Below are positions 12,202 to 20,793 of a DNA stretch of 25,454 bases, one piece after another. The notes beneath the pieces were generated by a model, which saw nothing but the letters and a program-made list of their open reading frames with translations, did no database searches and was not told where the DNA came from. The translations under genes and the position numbers were made by a program. Every line of letters starts with the position of its first letter. Positions within the stretch are counted from its first letter, which is position 1. The stretch is from VFKE01 sp043758025 (GTDB taxonomy: Bacteria > Verrucomicrobiota > Verrucomicrobiia > Verrucomicrobiales > Verrucomicrobiaceae), in the NCBI GenBank assembly GCA_043758025.1, contig JAYVOH010000226.1, positions 1 to 25,454 on the forward strand, written 5' to 3'.

Positions 12202-13998
12202 TCAATTTCCAGCGAGCTGTTTCTCGACGCCGGTAACAATTTCGCGAATACGGAAGGCAAGTCCGTCGGTTTTGCAGACGGACTTGATCTTCGGCTCAGC
12301 GTAACGGGCGCGGAGCAGCATGGCGAGCTGGCCATAACCGTAGGCGCCGTAGTCGTTCATCTCGACCACGACAATGTGCTTAAACTTCTTGAAGATGGTT
12401 TCCATGCCGTTCGCCATTGGATGCACATGGCGCAAGTGAAGCGAACCGACCTTGTGGCCTTCGCTGCGGAGGCGGTCGGTGCTCTCGCGGATCGGGCCAT
12501 AGGTGCTGCCCCAACCGACGATGAGCAAATCGCCTTCTTGATCGCCATGAACTTCCGGCAGCGGAATCTCCGCCGCAGCATCAAGGAGCTTCTGGCGGCG
12601 TTTGGCCTGCATCTGCGTGTGCATTTTCGGACTGCCGCTGGGGTGGCCCCACTCGTCGTGCTCCAGGCCGGTGACCACAGGATATTTTCCGCCGATCATC
12701 TTGCTGCCGGGCGGCGCGTGACGCGTGGTCTTATCGAGCGGATAAGCCCGATAGTCCTCGCTGCGCGCCGAGAGATCGAGACCGGGTTCGACCCAATGCT
12801 TGTCCAAATCAGGCTCATGAAAAGCTTCGATACGACTGCTCAATGCCTGGTCGCTGAGAATGATGACCGGGCAGGAATATTTCCGCGCGAGCCGCCCGGC
12901 TTCGAGCGCGATGTAGAAGCAGTCTTCCACGTCTTTGGGCGCGAGCACGATGCGCGGGCAGTCGCCGTGACTGCCGTAAATGGCCTGCATGAGATCGCTT
13001 TGCTCCACGCTCGTAGGCAATCCGGTGGATGGGCCGCCGCGTTGCACATTGACGACGATGAGCGGAAGTTCCGCCATGCTCGCATAGCCCAGCGCTTCCT
13101 GCTTGAGCGAAATGCCGGGCCCGCTGCTGCCGGTGATGGCCAGATGTCCGGCGAACGCCGCGCCGATGGTCATGCTCACTGCGGCCAGTTCATCTTCCGC
13201 CTGCACATAGAGTCCGCCATACTTCGGCAGTTCCGCGCGGAGAGATTCCATGATGGAAGACCAGGGCGTGATCGGGTAAGCTGCGCCGTAACGCACGCCC
13301 GCCGCGATGAGTCCCGCCGTGAGCATCTGGTTTCCGTCGGTGCTGATGCGGTGACCATCTTCGGCTTCACCGTGAACGAAGGCGTATTTTTCCAGGTCGC
13401 CGACTTGATAGGCAAAGCCTGCGTCAAAGGCCAGCAGCGCATTGCGCAACACGCTCTCGTCCTTCTTGCCGAACTGGCGCGAGACAATGGTCACGAGCTT
13501 TTCCTTGTCGAGGCTGAAGACCGAGCAGATCAAACCAAGCACGAACATGTTCTTGCCACGGTCGCGGGTGGAGCCGCCCACTGCCTCCACCGTTGCCGCC
13601 GTGAAGGGCACACCGATGTGCTTGATGCCTCGCTCGTGCTTGAGATTTTCCTCATTCACATCCGCCGTGTCATAAAGGCAGATGCCGCCGTCGCGCAGGG
13701 CACCGAGATGAGCGTCGTAGCTGTGCTGGTAAAAAGCCACCAGCACATCTGCTTCATCGCCAGCCGTGAGCACCTCGCCGGAGCCGATGTGAACTTGGAA
13801 GATGGAAGGCCCGCCGCTGATCGTGGACGGGATGGTCATGTAAGTCATCACCTCCTGGGCAGTGCGACCTGCGAGGCGCGCGAGGAAGCCGCCAATGGAT
13901 TGAATGCCGTCCTGTGAATTGCCCGCCAGTCGGATGACGGCGTTGCGCAGGGAGCGGTTGGAGGACGACGGTTCGGAGGAAACGGCGGAAGTGGGCAT
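12202..13998 (-). CDS. korA: 2-oxoacid:ferredoxin oxidoreductase, fused gamma-alpha subunit
   Basis: The protein has 598 residues. Residues about 18-200 form the gamma domain (VIRLAGNSQDGIQSIGGFLA at its start). From about 220 the alpha domain begins with GNQMLTAGLIAAGVRYGAAYPITP, the pyrimidine-binding region. It continues with EDELAAVSMTIGAAFAG and GSSGPGISL, and the C-terminal domain II shows LLIVGWGSTYGPIRES and VVVEMNDYGAYG. The gamma-then-alpha fusion is the two-subunit KorAB form found in aerobes and in several environmental phyla. It acts in the cytoplasm and is encoded first, with korB next. It supports a TCA step tied to ferredoxin, or its reductive reverse. The first 15 residues are serine-rich and probably disordered. 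Confidence 0.92.
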   Translation of the reverse strand: MPTSAVSSEPSSSNRSLRNAVIRLAGNSQDGIQSIGGFLARLAGRTAQEVMTYMTIPSTISGGPSIFQVHIGSGEVLTAGDEADVLVAFYQHSYDAHLGALRDGGICLYDTADVNEENLKHERGIKHIGVPFTAATVEAVGGSTRDRGKNMFVLGLICSVFSLDKEKLVTIVSRQFGKKDESVLRNALLAFDAGFAYQVGDLEKYAFVHGEAEDGHRISTDGNQMLTAGLIAAGVRYGAAYPITPWSSIMESLRAELPKYGGLYVQAEDELAAVSMTIGAAFAGHLAITGSSGPGISLKQEALGYASMAELPLIVVNVQRGGPSTGLPTSVEQSDLMQAIYGSHGDCPRIVLAPKDVEDCFYIALEAGRLARKYSCPVIILSDQALSSRIEAFHEPDLDKHWVEPGLDLSARSEDYRAYPLDKTTRHAPPGSKMIGGKYPVVTGLEHDEWGHPSGSPKMHTQMQAKRRQKLLDAAAEIPLPEVHGDQEGDLLIVGWGSTYGPIRESTDRLRSEGHKVGSLHLRHVHPMANGMETIFKKFKHIVVVEMNDYGAYGYGQLAMLLRARYAEPKIKSVCKTDGLAFRIREIVTGVEKQLAGN

Positions 13999-14131
13999 AG
14001 ATGGGAAGCGTGGGCCACAAAGGAAAATGACAAGTGAGCATTTTGCAACCGCTCAATCATTCAAATAAGCAGTTTACGAGCGGGGCTTCCCGCTTGCCTT
14101 TTTCAGGGGCATTGCCTAGGCTCCCAGCGTT

Positions 14132-14728
14132 ATGAGCAAAATCTTTCTCGGTTCGCTTCTCGGAGCCATCGCCTGCCTCATCTGGGGCGCGGTGTCCTGG
14201 TTTGTGCTGCAATGGCACGGGAATTCCCTGTATAAGTTCAACCACGAGGCCGAGGTCGCGGCAGTCATATCGGCCAACGCGGACCACACTGGCGTTTACA
14301 TGCTGCCCAGCACCATCGGCAATATGGAGCACACCCCGAGGGAGGATGCCGCAGCCACCAGGAAATCCGCCGGACTCGCCTTGATAAACGGGCCTTTTGT
14401 TTATTCCATCGTGCGCATTGGCAATCGCAACGTCAGCATGTGGCTCAATGTGGCCTTTTCTTTTCTCCGTTCCTTTGTCGCATGTTTCGTCATCGCGCTC
14501 ATGCTGGCCTGGACGGTGCGGCTGGATTATCTGCAGCGAGTGTTTTTCTGCGCGCTGGCCGGATTTTTTGCCGGACTTGTTTCAGACGTTCCGATGATGA
14601 TCTGGTTTGAAGAGCCGGTGCACTACGCGCTCATCAGCATGGCCGGACATCTCTGTGAATGGTTCCTGGCCGGACTCATCATCGCGGCCTTTGTGCCGGG
14701 GAGCGAGCTGTGGGAGAAAATGCGGTGA
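14132..14728 (+). CDS. Hypothetical four-helix membrane protein
   Basis: The protein has 198 residues. The first membrane segment (FLGSLLGAIACLIWGAVSWFVL) is followed by a soluble loop of about 75 residues (HGNSLYKFNHEAEVAAVISA and GVYMLP). Three more segments follow (WLNVAFSFLRSFVACFVIAL, RVFFCALAGFFAGLVSDVPM and LCEWFLAGLIIAAFVPG). The loop between helices 1 and 2 probably faces the periplasm. I do not recognise a named family. It stands alone between divergently and convergently placed genes, with no operon partner and no cofactor or catalytic motif visible. Confidence 0.7.
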   Translation: MSKIFLGSLLGAIACLIWGAVSWFVLQWHGNSLYKFNHEAEVAAVISANADHTGVYMLPSTIGNMEHTPREDAAATRKSAGLALINGPFVYSIVRIGNRNVSMWLNVAFSFLRSFVACFVIALMLAWTVRLDYLQRVFFCALAGFFAGLVSDVPMMIWFEEPVHYALISMAGHLCEWFLAGLIIAAFVPGSELWEKMR

Positions 14729-14774
14729 TGCAGGCCATCTTGACGGAAACCATTCGCTGCGCCGTCACGCACTC

Positions 14775-16487
14775 CTACTTGGTGGCATTCTTCACTTCAA
14801 ATTCGCGGCACCAGCCTTTGATCTCGAGGTCGTTGAAAATTTTTCCAATAACGCGACGGAGAAGGCCCTTGAGGTTCGCATTCCCAACGGCTTGAAGCGA
14901 GCGCACGGCCTGTTCCTTGTAGCTTTCCAGGAGCAACATCGCTTTCTCGTGTGCGCCACTGGTGTGCGCCCATTCGCGAATGGTGGCCTTGTCGGGCGGT
15001 GCGGCCAGCTCGCCATTCCAGAGTTTTTCCATGATGTCCTTCACTTCCCCTTTCCCGCGCTCGCGGAGCAGGGAGAGAACCAGGCTCGGACGGATGGTGG
15101 CGGCGTTGTCCGCGGCGGAATCATCGCCGAGGTCATCGAGATCATCGCGAATCTGATAGGCGATACCGAGGGCTTCGCTATAAGCGCGCAGCGCTTCCTC
15201 CACTTCATCGTGTTGACCGCTCAAGGTCGCTCCGATCTGCAAGGCCACATCAAACGCGGGCGCAGTCTTGCTGCGGAAAATCTCCAGCACCTGAGTGCTG
15301 CTGAGCGCGACCGGATGATGCGTCCAGAGAAGTTCCGCGCCTTGGCCGCGACAGAGTTCGCGCTGTCCCTCGGAGGCGATCTTCACCATGGTGACCTTGC
15401 GGTCGGGACGGACGTCAGAATCGGTGAGAAGCCGGTAGCCTTCACCGATCAACAAATCTCCTGCGTTCAACGCGACGGGCATGCCGTGCGCTTCATGCAA
15501 CGTGGCTTCGCCGTAGCGTTGTTTGTCATTGTCTTCGATGTCGTCGTGAATAAGTGAGGCTTTGTGGAAGCACTCGACGGCGATGGCGGCTTTCTTCAAA
15601 GCGTCGCTCATCGGCCCCTCGGGATCTTCGCGCAGGGCCTGATGCGTGGCCACGGTGAGGAAGGGGCGCCAGCGATTGCCCGCGCGGGCCAGCCATTCGC
15701 GCGCGATCTCCTCGGTGCGATCATGCGGCTTGCCCAGCAGCGCATCCAGCGAATCGCGCGTGAACCAGGATTTCACTTCATCTTGCAGGGCGTTGAGATT
15801 CAGGCGGCGCGTCTTGTCCTCGCTGGTGAGATGGATGTAATCCCACACCCAGTCGATATCCACGGTGGTATCAATGCAGTCATCCTGAAGCAAAGGCACG
15901 GCCACGGCAGGAATCGCCGCCGCTTCGACATACGGGAAGGTGCGCTCCAGAACCGGGAGACACGAGATGCCGACAATGGCCTCGATCTTACCCGTCTGGA
16001 TGAGCGACATCACGATGGCACTGCCTTCCGCGACCAGCACCGCGTAGCCAAGGCGCTCGGCTTCGTTTTGAAAATCCTGAATCGTGCACAGGCCGCACTG
16101 CTTGCAGAGCAGGCCGAATTCATCGAACGGCGCGGGGCATTTGCTCTCCACGCGGAGGCACTTGGGCATCAGCAGCAGGCGCTTTTCATAAGGAATCGTC
16201 GCCAGCGTCTCGCGCCAGATTTCATTGCTCAGCAGCACGCCAATGTAATCGTGATATACCGGATCAAAGCCATGGTCAGCGATAATTTTCCCTGCGTGCT
16301 CGCGCAATTCCTCCGCTGGCAGCGGCGGCACCAGCCGGGTAGTCTCGGTGTATTTCCGAATCGTCGCCAGAATGTGATCACGCTCCAGTTTCGTCTGCGG
16401 AATATTTTTCTTCGGCGCCCGGATCCGGTTCACGGTAATCGGAACAGAAGGTGGAAGCTGAACGGAACGGACGGCGACGGTGGACAT
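14775..16487 (-). CDS. DUF116 domain fused to polyprenyl diphosphate synthase
   Basis: This single frame of 570 residues has two parts. Residues about 100-225 carry a DUF116-like domain with a cysteine cluster: C110, C117 and C128-x2-C131-x2-C134 (LLCKQCGLC), then C176 and C204. Residues about 250-570 are a trans-prenyltransferase. They show GNRWRPFL, the first aspartate-rich motif DDIED (315-319) and the second motif DDLDD (448-452). Both motifs are complete, so the enzyme should join isopentenyl diphosphate units to an allylic primer. The product chain length cannot be set by eye. The cysteine pattern suggests an iron-sulfur or zinc site whose role is unknown. No signal or membrane segment is seen. 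Confidence 0.85.
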   Translation of the reverse strand: MSTVAVRSVQLPPSVPITVNRIRAPKKNIPQTKLERDHILATIRKYTETTRLVPPLPAEELREHAGKIIADHGFDPVYHDYIGVLLSNEIWRETLATIPYEKRLLLMPKCLRVESKCPAPFDEFGLLCKQCGLCTIQDFQNEAERLGYAVLVAEGSAIVMSLIQTGKIEAIVGISCLPVLERTFPYVEAAAIPAVAVPLLQDDCIDTTVDIDWVWDYIHLTSEDKTRRLNLNALQDEVKSWFTRDSLDALLGKPHDRTEEIAREWLARAGNRWRPFLTVATHQALREDPEGPMSDALKKAAIAVECFHKASLIHDDIEDNDKQRYGEATLHEAHGMPVALNAGDLLIGEGYRLLTDSDVRPDRKVTMVKIASEGQRELCRGQGAELLWTHHPVALSSTQVLEIFRSKTAPAFDVALQIGATLSGQHDEVEEALRAYSEALGIAYQIRDDLDDLGDDSAADNAATIRPSLVLSLLRERGKGEVKDIMEKLWNGELAAPPDKATIREWAHTSGAHEKAMLLLESYKEQAVRSLQAVGNANLKGLLRRVIGKIFNDLEIKGWCREFEVKNATK

Positions 16488-16647
16488 GCTGGGTGAGGCT
16501 GCGAATTAAAGGGGTGAAAAGACTTTCCAATTAACGGTGTCCAAGTGCGAATGTCTCGCAAGAAGTGCGGAAAATATCACAGAAAATGAAGCGCGCTCAT
16601 CTACGGCGCCGGTTGCAGATGCCGTCACCCCGCCCTTAAATGCGCTG

Positions 16648-18447
16648 ATGAAATTCAATTTTCCCTTCGGTATCGAACTCTGGGCCGTCCTGGTTTTGAG
16701 CTTCATGTCTGCATCTTCAGCGGCGATACCGGATAATTCGCTGCCGGAAGGCGGAAGAAATCTTCTCGAAGGCAGCAGCCCCCAGCCCCTGCTGGGGAAT
16801 GGCGACGCTACTCTGCAACGCGAAAACCACCCGGAGCATGGAGAGGTGTGGCGTTACATCATTGCGCGGCAGCCGAAGAGTCCCTGGAGCGTGCAAATGG
16901 GCGAATCAATTACTGGCAGCATCAAAAAAGGGGACAAGTGCCTGCTTACCTTTCTGGCGCGCAGTAGCAGCGGCAAGGCCAACGGCACGGCAAACGTGGA
17001 GATCAGAGAGGCACCGGATTATTTCAAAGTGGGGACGCGCGACTTCCAGGCCACCACAGAATGGATGCCGGTTCATGTGCCTTTCATCGCAGCGAAGACC
17101 GTGCCGGATGGCAAGGGCGGTGTGGCCCTCCACCTCGGCGGACAGGTGCAGACCATTGAGATCGCTCGGGTGCAGTTGCTGAATTACGGAACAGACTTCG
17201 ATTTCGCTAAACTGCCCCACCCGGTCTTCACTTACGAAGGCCGCGCCGCTGATGCCAGCTGGCGCAAGGAGGCGCTGGCCCGCATCGAGAAGCTGCGCAA
17301 AGGCTCACTCAAGATCGAAGTCGTGGATGCATCCGGCAAGCCGGTGCGAGGCGCGGAAGTCCATGCCGTGCTGAAGCGACATGCCTTTGGATTTGGCTCT
17401 GCCGTAACGGCGAAGATGCTGTGCGATCCCTCGGCTGACGGCGAAAAATACCGCGCCATCGTGGACGAATGCTTCAGCCGGGTTGTTTTTGAAAATGATC
17501 TGAAGCCCTTCGCCTGGGACATCTACAAAGGCGAAAACAAATACGGCGGCTTCCGCAAACCCTGGCTCGATCAGGCGCTGTCATGGCTCGGGGAACGTCG
17601 CATTCCAGTGCGCGGCCACTATCTCTGCTGGGGGCCTTTCGAACCATGGTCGGAAAAACTGAGGAGCCAACCGCAGGCCATCCGCGAAACCGTGCTCGCG
17701 CACATGCGCGAAAAATTGCCCGCAGTGGGCGATCGCGTCTGCGAGTGGGATGCGCTGAATCATCCTGCAGCCTGGCAAAAGGCCATGTGCGTGGACACGG
17801 TTCTCGGAGACAAATTTTACACCGAGGTCTTCACCGAGGCGCGCAAGCTCACCAAACTTCCGCTTTGGATCAACGAAGACCAGGTCTTCCGTCCGGGCCG
17901 CCAGCAGGAGGAGTATTTTGTGATCATCAAAAATATCATCGCCAGCGGCGCCATCGTGGACGGCATTGGCAACCAGGCGCATTTCCATTCCAGCTTCCTG
18001 CCTTCCCCGGAGGAGATGCTGCGGAACTCCGACCGCTTCGCCGCGCTGGTGCCCGCGCTCCAGCTCACCGAGTTCGATGTAAACACCGAAGGCGACGAGT
18101 CACTCGCCGCAGACTTCACCCGCGACCTGCTCATCACCTGTTTCAGCCACCCGGCCTACACGGGCTTTGTCATGTGGGGCTTCTGGGAAGGCTCACATTG
18201 GAAGCCCGAGACAGCGCTCTGGAGAAAAGACTGGAGCGAGAAACCCAATGCCAAGGTCTGGCGCGAATGGGTCTGCGGAAAATGGAAAACGGATGCGACC
18301 CTTCCCACCGATGCGGACGGCAAGGTGTCAGTGCCGGGCTTTTTCGGACGCTATGAGGTCATCGTAAAACATGCGGGCACTTCCACCCGGCAGGATATTT
18401 TACTGGAGAACGGTAAAGACATCGTCACTAAGGTGATCCTGAAGTAA
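16648..18447 (+). CDS. Secreted GH10-like protein with altered acid/base site
   Basis: The protein has 599 residues from ATG 16648. A GTG at 16537 is rejected because a signal peptide (KFNFPFGIELWAVLVLSF, then SAS-SAA) begins at the ATG. Residues about 35-185 look like a carbohydrate-binding beta-sandwich. About 215-255 form a carboxypeptidase-regulatory-like strand set (SLKIEVVDASGKPVRGAEV). The GH10 barrel runs from about 245 to 545: FENDLKPFAW, IPVRGHYLCWG, EWDALNHPAAW, LQLTEFDVN and MWGFWEGSHW. GH10 xylanases need Glu in WDVVNE and Glu in ITE. Here the nucleophile E475 is present but the acid/base position is H372 (codon CAT). It may still bind or cleave glycans by another route, so xylanase activity should not be assumed. 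Confidence 0.82.
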   Translation: MKFNFPFGIELWAVLVLSFMSASSAAIPDNSLPEGGRNLLEGSSPQPLLGNGDATLQRENHPEHGEVWRYIIARQPKSPWSVQMGESITGSIKKGDKCLLTFLARSSSGKANGTANVEIREAPDYFKVGTRDFQATTEWMPVHVPFIAAKTVPDGKGGVALHLGGQVQTIEIARVQLLNYGTDFDFAKLPHPVFTYEGRAADASWRKEALARIEKLRKGSLKIEVVDASGKPVRGAEVHAVLKRHAFGFGSAVTAKMLCDPSADGEKYRAIVDECFSRVVFENDLKPFAWDIYKGENKYGGFRKPWLDQALSWLGERRIPVRGHYLCWGPFEPWSEKLRSQPQAIRETVLAHMREKLPAVGDRVCEWDALNHPAAWQKAMCVDTVLGDKFYTEVFTEARKLTKLPLWINEDQVFRPGRQQEEYFVIIKNIIASGAIVDGIGNQAHFHSSFLPSPEEMLRNSDRFAALVPALQLTEFDVNTEGDESLAADFTRDLLITCFSHPAYTGFVMWGFWEGSHWKPETALWRKDWSEKPNAKVWREWVCGKWKTDATLPTDADGKVSVPGFFGRYEVIVKHAGTSTRQDILLENGKDIVTKVILK

Positions 18448-18464
18448 GAGAGGGAACCTGACGA

Positions 18465-20672
18465 TCAAGGCAGCGGGAATCGCCGGTTGATCTCGATCAC
18501 CTCACTGCGAATTTTCGCCAGCACTTCCGGCTTGTCGCGGCCTTCCAGCGCCGCGTGAATCCAGGCGGCGATCTGCTTCATCTCCCCCTCCTTCATGCCG
18601 CGCGTGGTGACTGCGGGCGTGCCTACGCGAATGCCGCCGCCGAGGGTGATTTTCTCCGTATCAAAGGGAATGCCGTTTTTGTTCACGGTGATTCCGGCAT
18701 GATCGAGAGTTGCGCTGGCGACTTTGCCGTTCAAACCCTTGGGGCGCAGATCGACGAGCATCAAATGATTGTCTGTGCCGCCGCTGACGATGCGATAGCC
18801 CAACGACGCGAGTGACGCCGCAAGCGCCTGCGCATTCTTCACGACCTGCTGCTGGTATTCCTTAAAGCCCGGCTGAAGCGCCTCGTGGTAGCACACCGCT
18901 TTCGCGGCGATGACATGCATGAGCGGACCACCCTGCACACCAGGGAAGACCTGGCTGTTGATCTTCTTGATCAGTTCCTCGTTGTTCGTCAGGATCATGC
19001 CGCCGCGCGGGCCGCGCAGTGATTTGTGCGTGGTGGTCGTGACGAAATCCGCGTGCTCCATCGGCGACGGGTGCACTCCAGCGGCGACGAGACCGGCAAT
19101 GTGCGCCATGTCCACGAAGAGATATGCGCCCACACTTTTCGCGATCTCGCTCATGCGCTTGAAATCAATGATGCGCGGATAGGCGCTCGCACCGGCGGTG
19201 ATCATCTTGGGCTGCTCGCGCAGCGCGACCTCGGCGAGCTCATCGTAGTCGATGCGCTCATCGCTCTGGCGCACGCCGTATTGGCAGAACTTGTAGAGGC
19301 GACCCGAGAAATTCGCGGGATTGCCGTGCGTCAGGTGACCGCCGTGGGCGAGGTTCATGCCCAGCACCTTGTCGCCGGGTTGCAGCACGCTGAAATAAAC
19401 CGCCGCATTCGCCTGCGAGCCGGAGTGCGGCTGCACGTTCGCGAACCTTGCGCCGAACAACTGACACGCGCGATCAATGGCCAGTTGTTCAGCCTTGTCC
19501 ACGACTTCGCATCCGCCATACCAACGCTTCCCAGGATAGCCTTCGGCGTATTTGTTAGTCAGGCATGAACCCTGTGCGGCCATGACCGCGCGGCTGGTGA
19601 AGTTCTCGCTGGCGATGAGTTCGATGTTGTTCTGCTGGCGCGCTTCTTCTTCGAGAATGATTTCCGCAATGGCGGAGTCACTGGGGCGCACGATGTCGGC
19701 GGCGATATCGTGCAGCGTGTTCATCTTGCCCACGCGGCGCGCGTGACGTCCGCCCGCGAATGGCGTGGCAAGCAAAGCATCCACGATCTTCTGCGCGTCT
19801 GCCGCAGAAGTCTTACTGCCGCTGAGACAGAGCACATTCGCGTTGTTGTGTTCGCGAGTCTGGGCAGCTTCCGCAGCATCGGTCACCAGCGCCGCCTGAA
19901 TGCCCGCATGCCGGTTGGCAGCCATGCAAACGCCAATGCCGCTGGTGCAGCAAAGGATGCCCGCGTCCGCCCCGCCGGTGAGAACTTTCTCTGCCACGGC
20001 GTCCGCGTAGTCGGGATAATCAACGGAGTCTTTCGAGTTCGTGCCGAGATCGAGAACTTCATGGCCCTTCTGCTGGAGATAAGCCACCAGTGCGTTCTTC
20101 AATTCGTAGCCGCCATGATCGGCGCCCAGCGCGATGCGTTTAACGGTGGTGGTGGCGGCAGGGTCGGTGGGGCTGGCTTGGGAGTGCATAGAATGGGTGT
20201 CGGGGGTTTTGTCGAAGGTCTGTTCAATGTAAGCGAACACGCTCGGAAGAAGTTTTTGCAAAGTTTCTTGCACCTCTTCATAAGCCTCGCGCCCGGCTCC
20301 AAAGGGGTCGCTCACATCCTGGTTGCGCCAGGCATCGTCGGGTGTGAACTCACTGATGAGATACGTCTTGTCCGAGGCCGTCGGAAACATTTTCTCGATA
20401 GATTTCAGATGCCCGAGTGAAAGGGCAAAAACATGTGTGGCGGCATCCAGCAAATCCTTCGTGAGCGGACGGCTGCGGTGGCGCGAGGCGTCCACGCCCA
20501 TCTCCGTGAGAATGTCAGCCGTGTGACGGCTGGCGGCGTCGCCAGGGTAGGCACCGGTGCCGGCGGAAAGCACTTCATAGTCTGCGCGCCCGCGAACCAG
20601 ATCGCGGAAGATCGCCTCCGCCATCGGGCTGCGGCAAGTGTTGCCGGTGCAGACAAATAGGACTCGTTTCAA
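18465..20672 (-). CDS. Triple fusion: YwlE-type phosphatase, RpiB, serine hydroxymethyltransferase
   Basis: One uninterrupted frame of 735 residues contains three complete enzymes. Residues 1-155 are a low-molecular-weight phosphatase with the P-loop CTGNTCRS (C8 to R14) and general acid D122 in SDPFG. Thr at position 12 matches the Thr that makes YwlE specific for phosphoarginine. Residues about 177-316 are ribose-5-phosphate isomerase B (ALGADHGGYELKN, GILCCTSGIGVCMAANRHAG, REHNNANVLCL). Residues 317-735 are GlyA, which makes glycine and methylene-tetrahydrofolate from serine, with PLP lysine K550 in TTTTHKSLRGPRGG. Both later domains begin at a natural Met (M162 at 20189, M317 at 19724), but no ribosome binding site precedes either. 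In Bacillus the same genes are separate in the ywlE-rpiB-ywlG-glyA cluster. Confidence 0.9.
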   Translation of the reverse strand: MKRVLFVCTGNTCRSPMAEAIFRDLVRGRADYEVLSAGTGAYPGDAASRHTADILTEMGVDASRHRSRPLTKDLLDAATHVFALSLGHLKSIEKMFPTASDKTYLISEFTPDDAWRNQDVSDPFGAGREAYEEVQETLQKLLPSVFAYIEQTFDKTPDTHSMHSQASPTDPAATTTVKRIALGADHGGYELKNALVAYLQQKGHEVLDLGTNSKDSVDYPDYADAVAEKVLTGGADAGILCCTSGIGVCMAANRHAGIQAALVTDAAEAAQTREHNNANVLCLSGSKTSAADAQKIVDALLATPFAGGRHARRVGKMNTLHDIAADIVRPSDSAIAEIILEEEARQQNNIELIASENFTSRAVMAAQGSCLTNKYAEGYPGKRWYGGCEVVDKAEQLAIDRACQLFGARFANVQPHSGSQANAAVYFSVLQPGDKVLGMNLAHGGHLTHGNPANFSGRLYKFCQYGVRQSDERIDYDELAEVALREQPKMITAGASAYPRIIDFKRMSEIAKSVGAYLFVDMAHIAGLVAAGVHPSPMEHADFVTTTTHKSLRGPRGGMILTNNEELIKKINSQVFPGVQGGPLMHVIAAKAVCYHEALQPGFKEYQQQVVKNAQALAASLASLGYRIVSGGTDNHLMLVDLRPKGLNGKVASATLDHAGITVNKNGIPFDTEKITLGGGIRVGTPAVTTRGMKEGEMKQIAAWIHAALEGRDKPEVLAKIRSEVIEINRRFPLP

Positions 20673-20793
20673 AATGCTGGCCCGGCGGGTTCACTCCGGG
20701 GGAAGGCAACATGCTGCGCGACGGCAAATTGTCAAAGCGCGAGGGCAATTGCGCTTGCTTGCGGGACTGCGCGCCGCACTCTTGCCCAGCTTC

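Noticed and set aside
12165..12335. Upstream extension of the korB frame
   Set aside because: It overlaps the end of korA. Normal KorB proteins start just before the HPTWCPGCG motif, which fits ATG 12164.
12376..13917. A 513-codon plus-strand frame opposite korA
   Set aside because: It lies entirely antisense to a strongly conserved gene, is rich in His, Arg and Ala as expected of a GC-rich shadow frame, and shows no recognisable domain.
14607..15557. A 316-codon plus-strand frame crossing from the membrane protein gene into the prenyltransferase gene
   Set aside because: It overlaps two supported genes in other frames and has no conserved segment.
15564..16496. A 310-codon plus-strand frame opposite the DUF116-prenyltransferase gene
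   Set aside because: It is antisense to a gene with clear motifs. The translation has no domain pattern and an atypical composition.
17583..18356. A 257-codon frame inside the GH10-like gene
   Set aside because: It is in another phase of a gene with a signal peptide and barrel motifs, and it is Arg- and His-rich.
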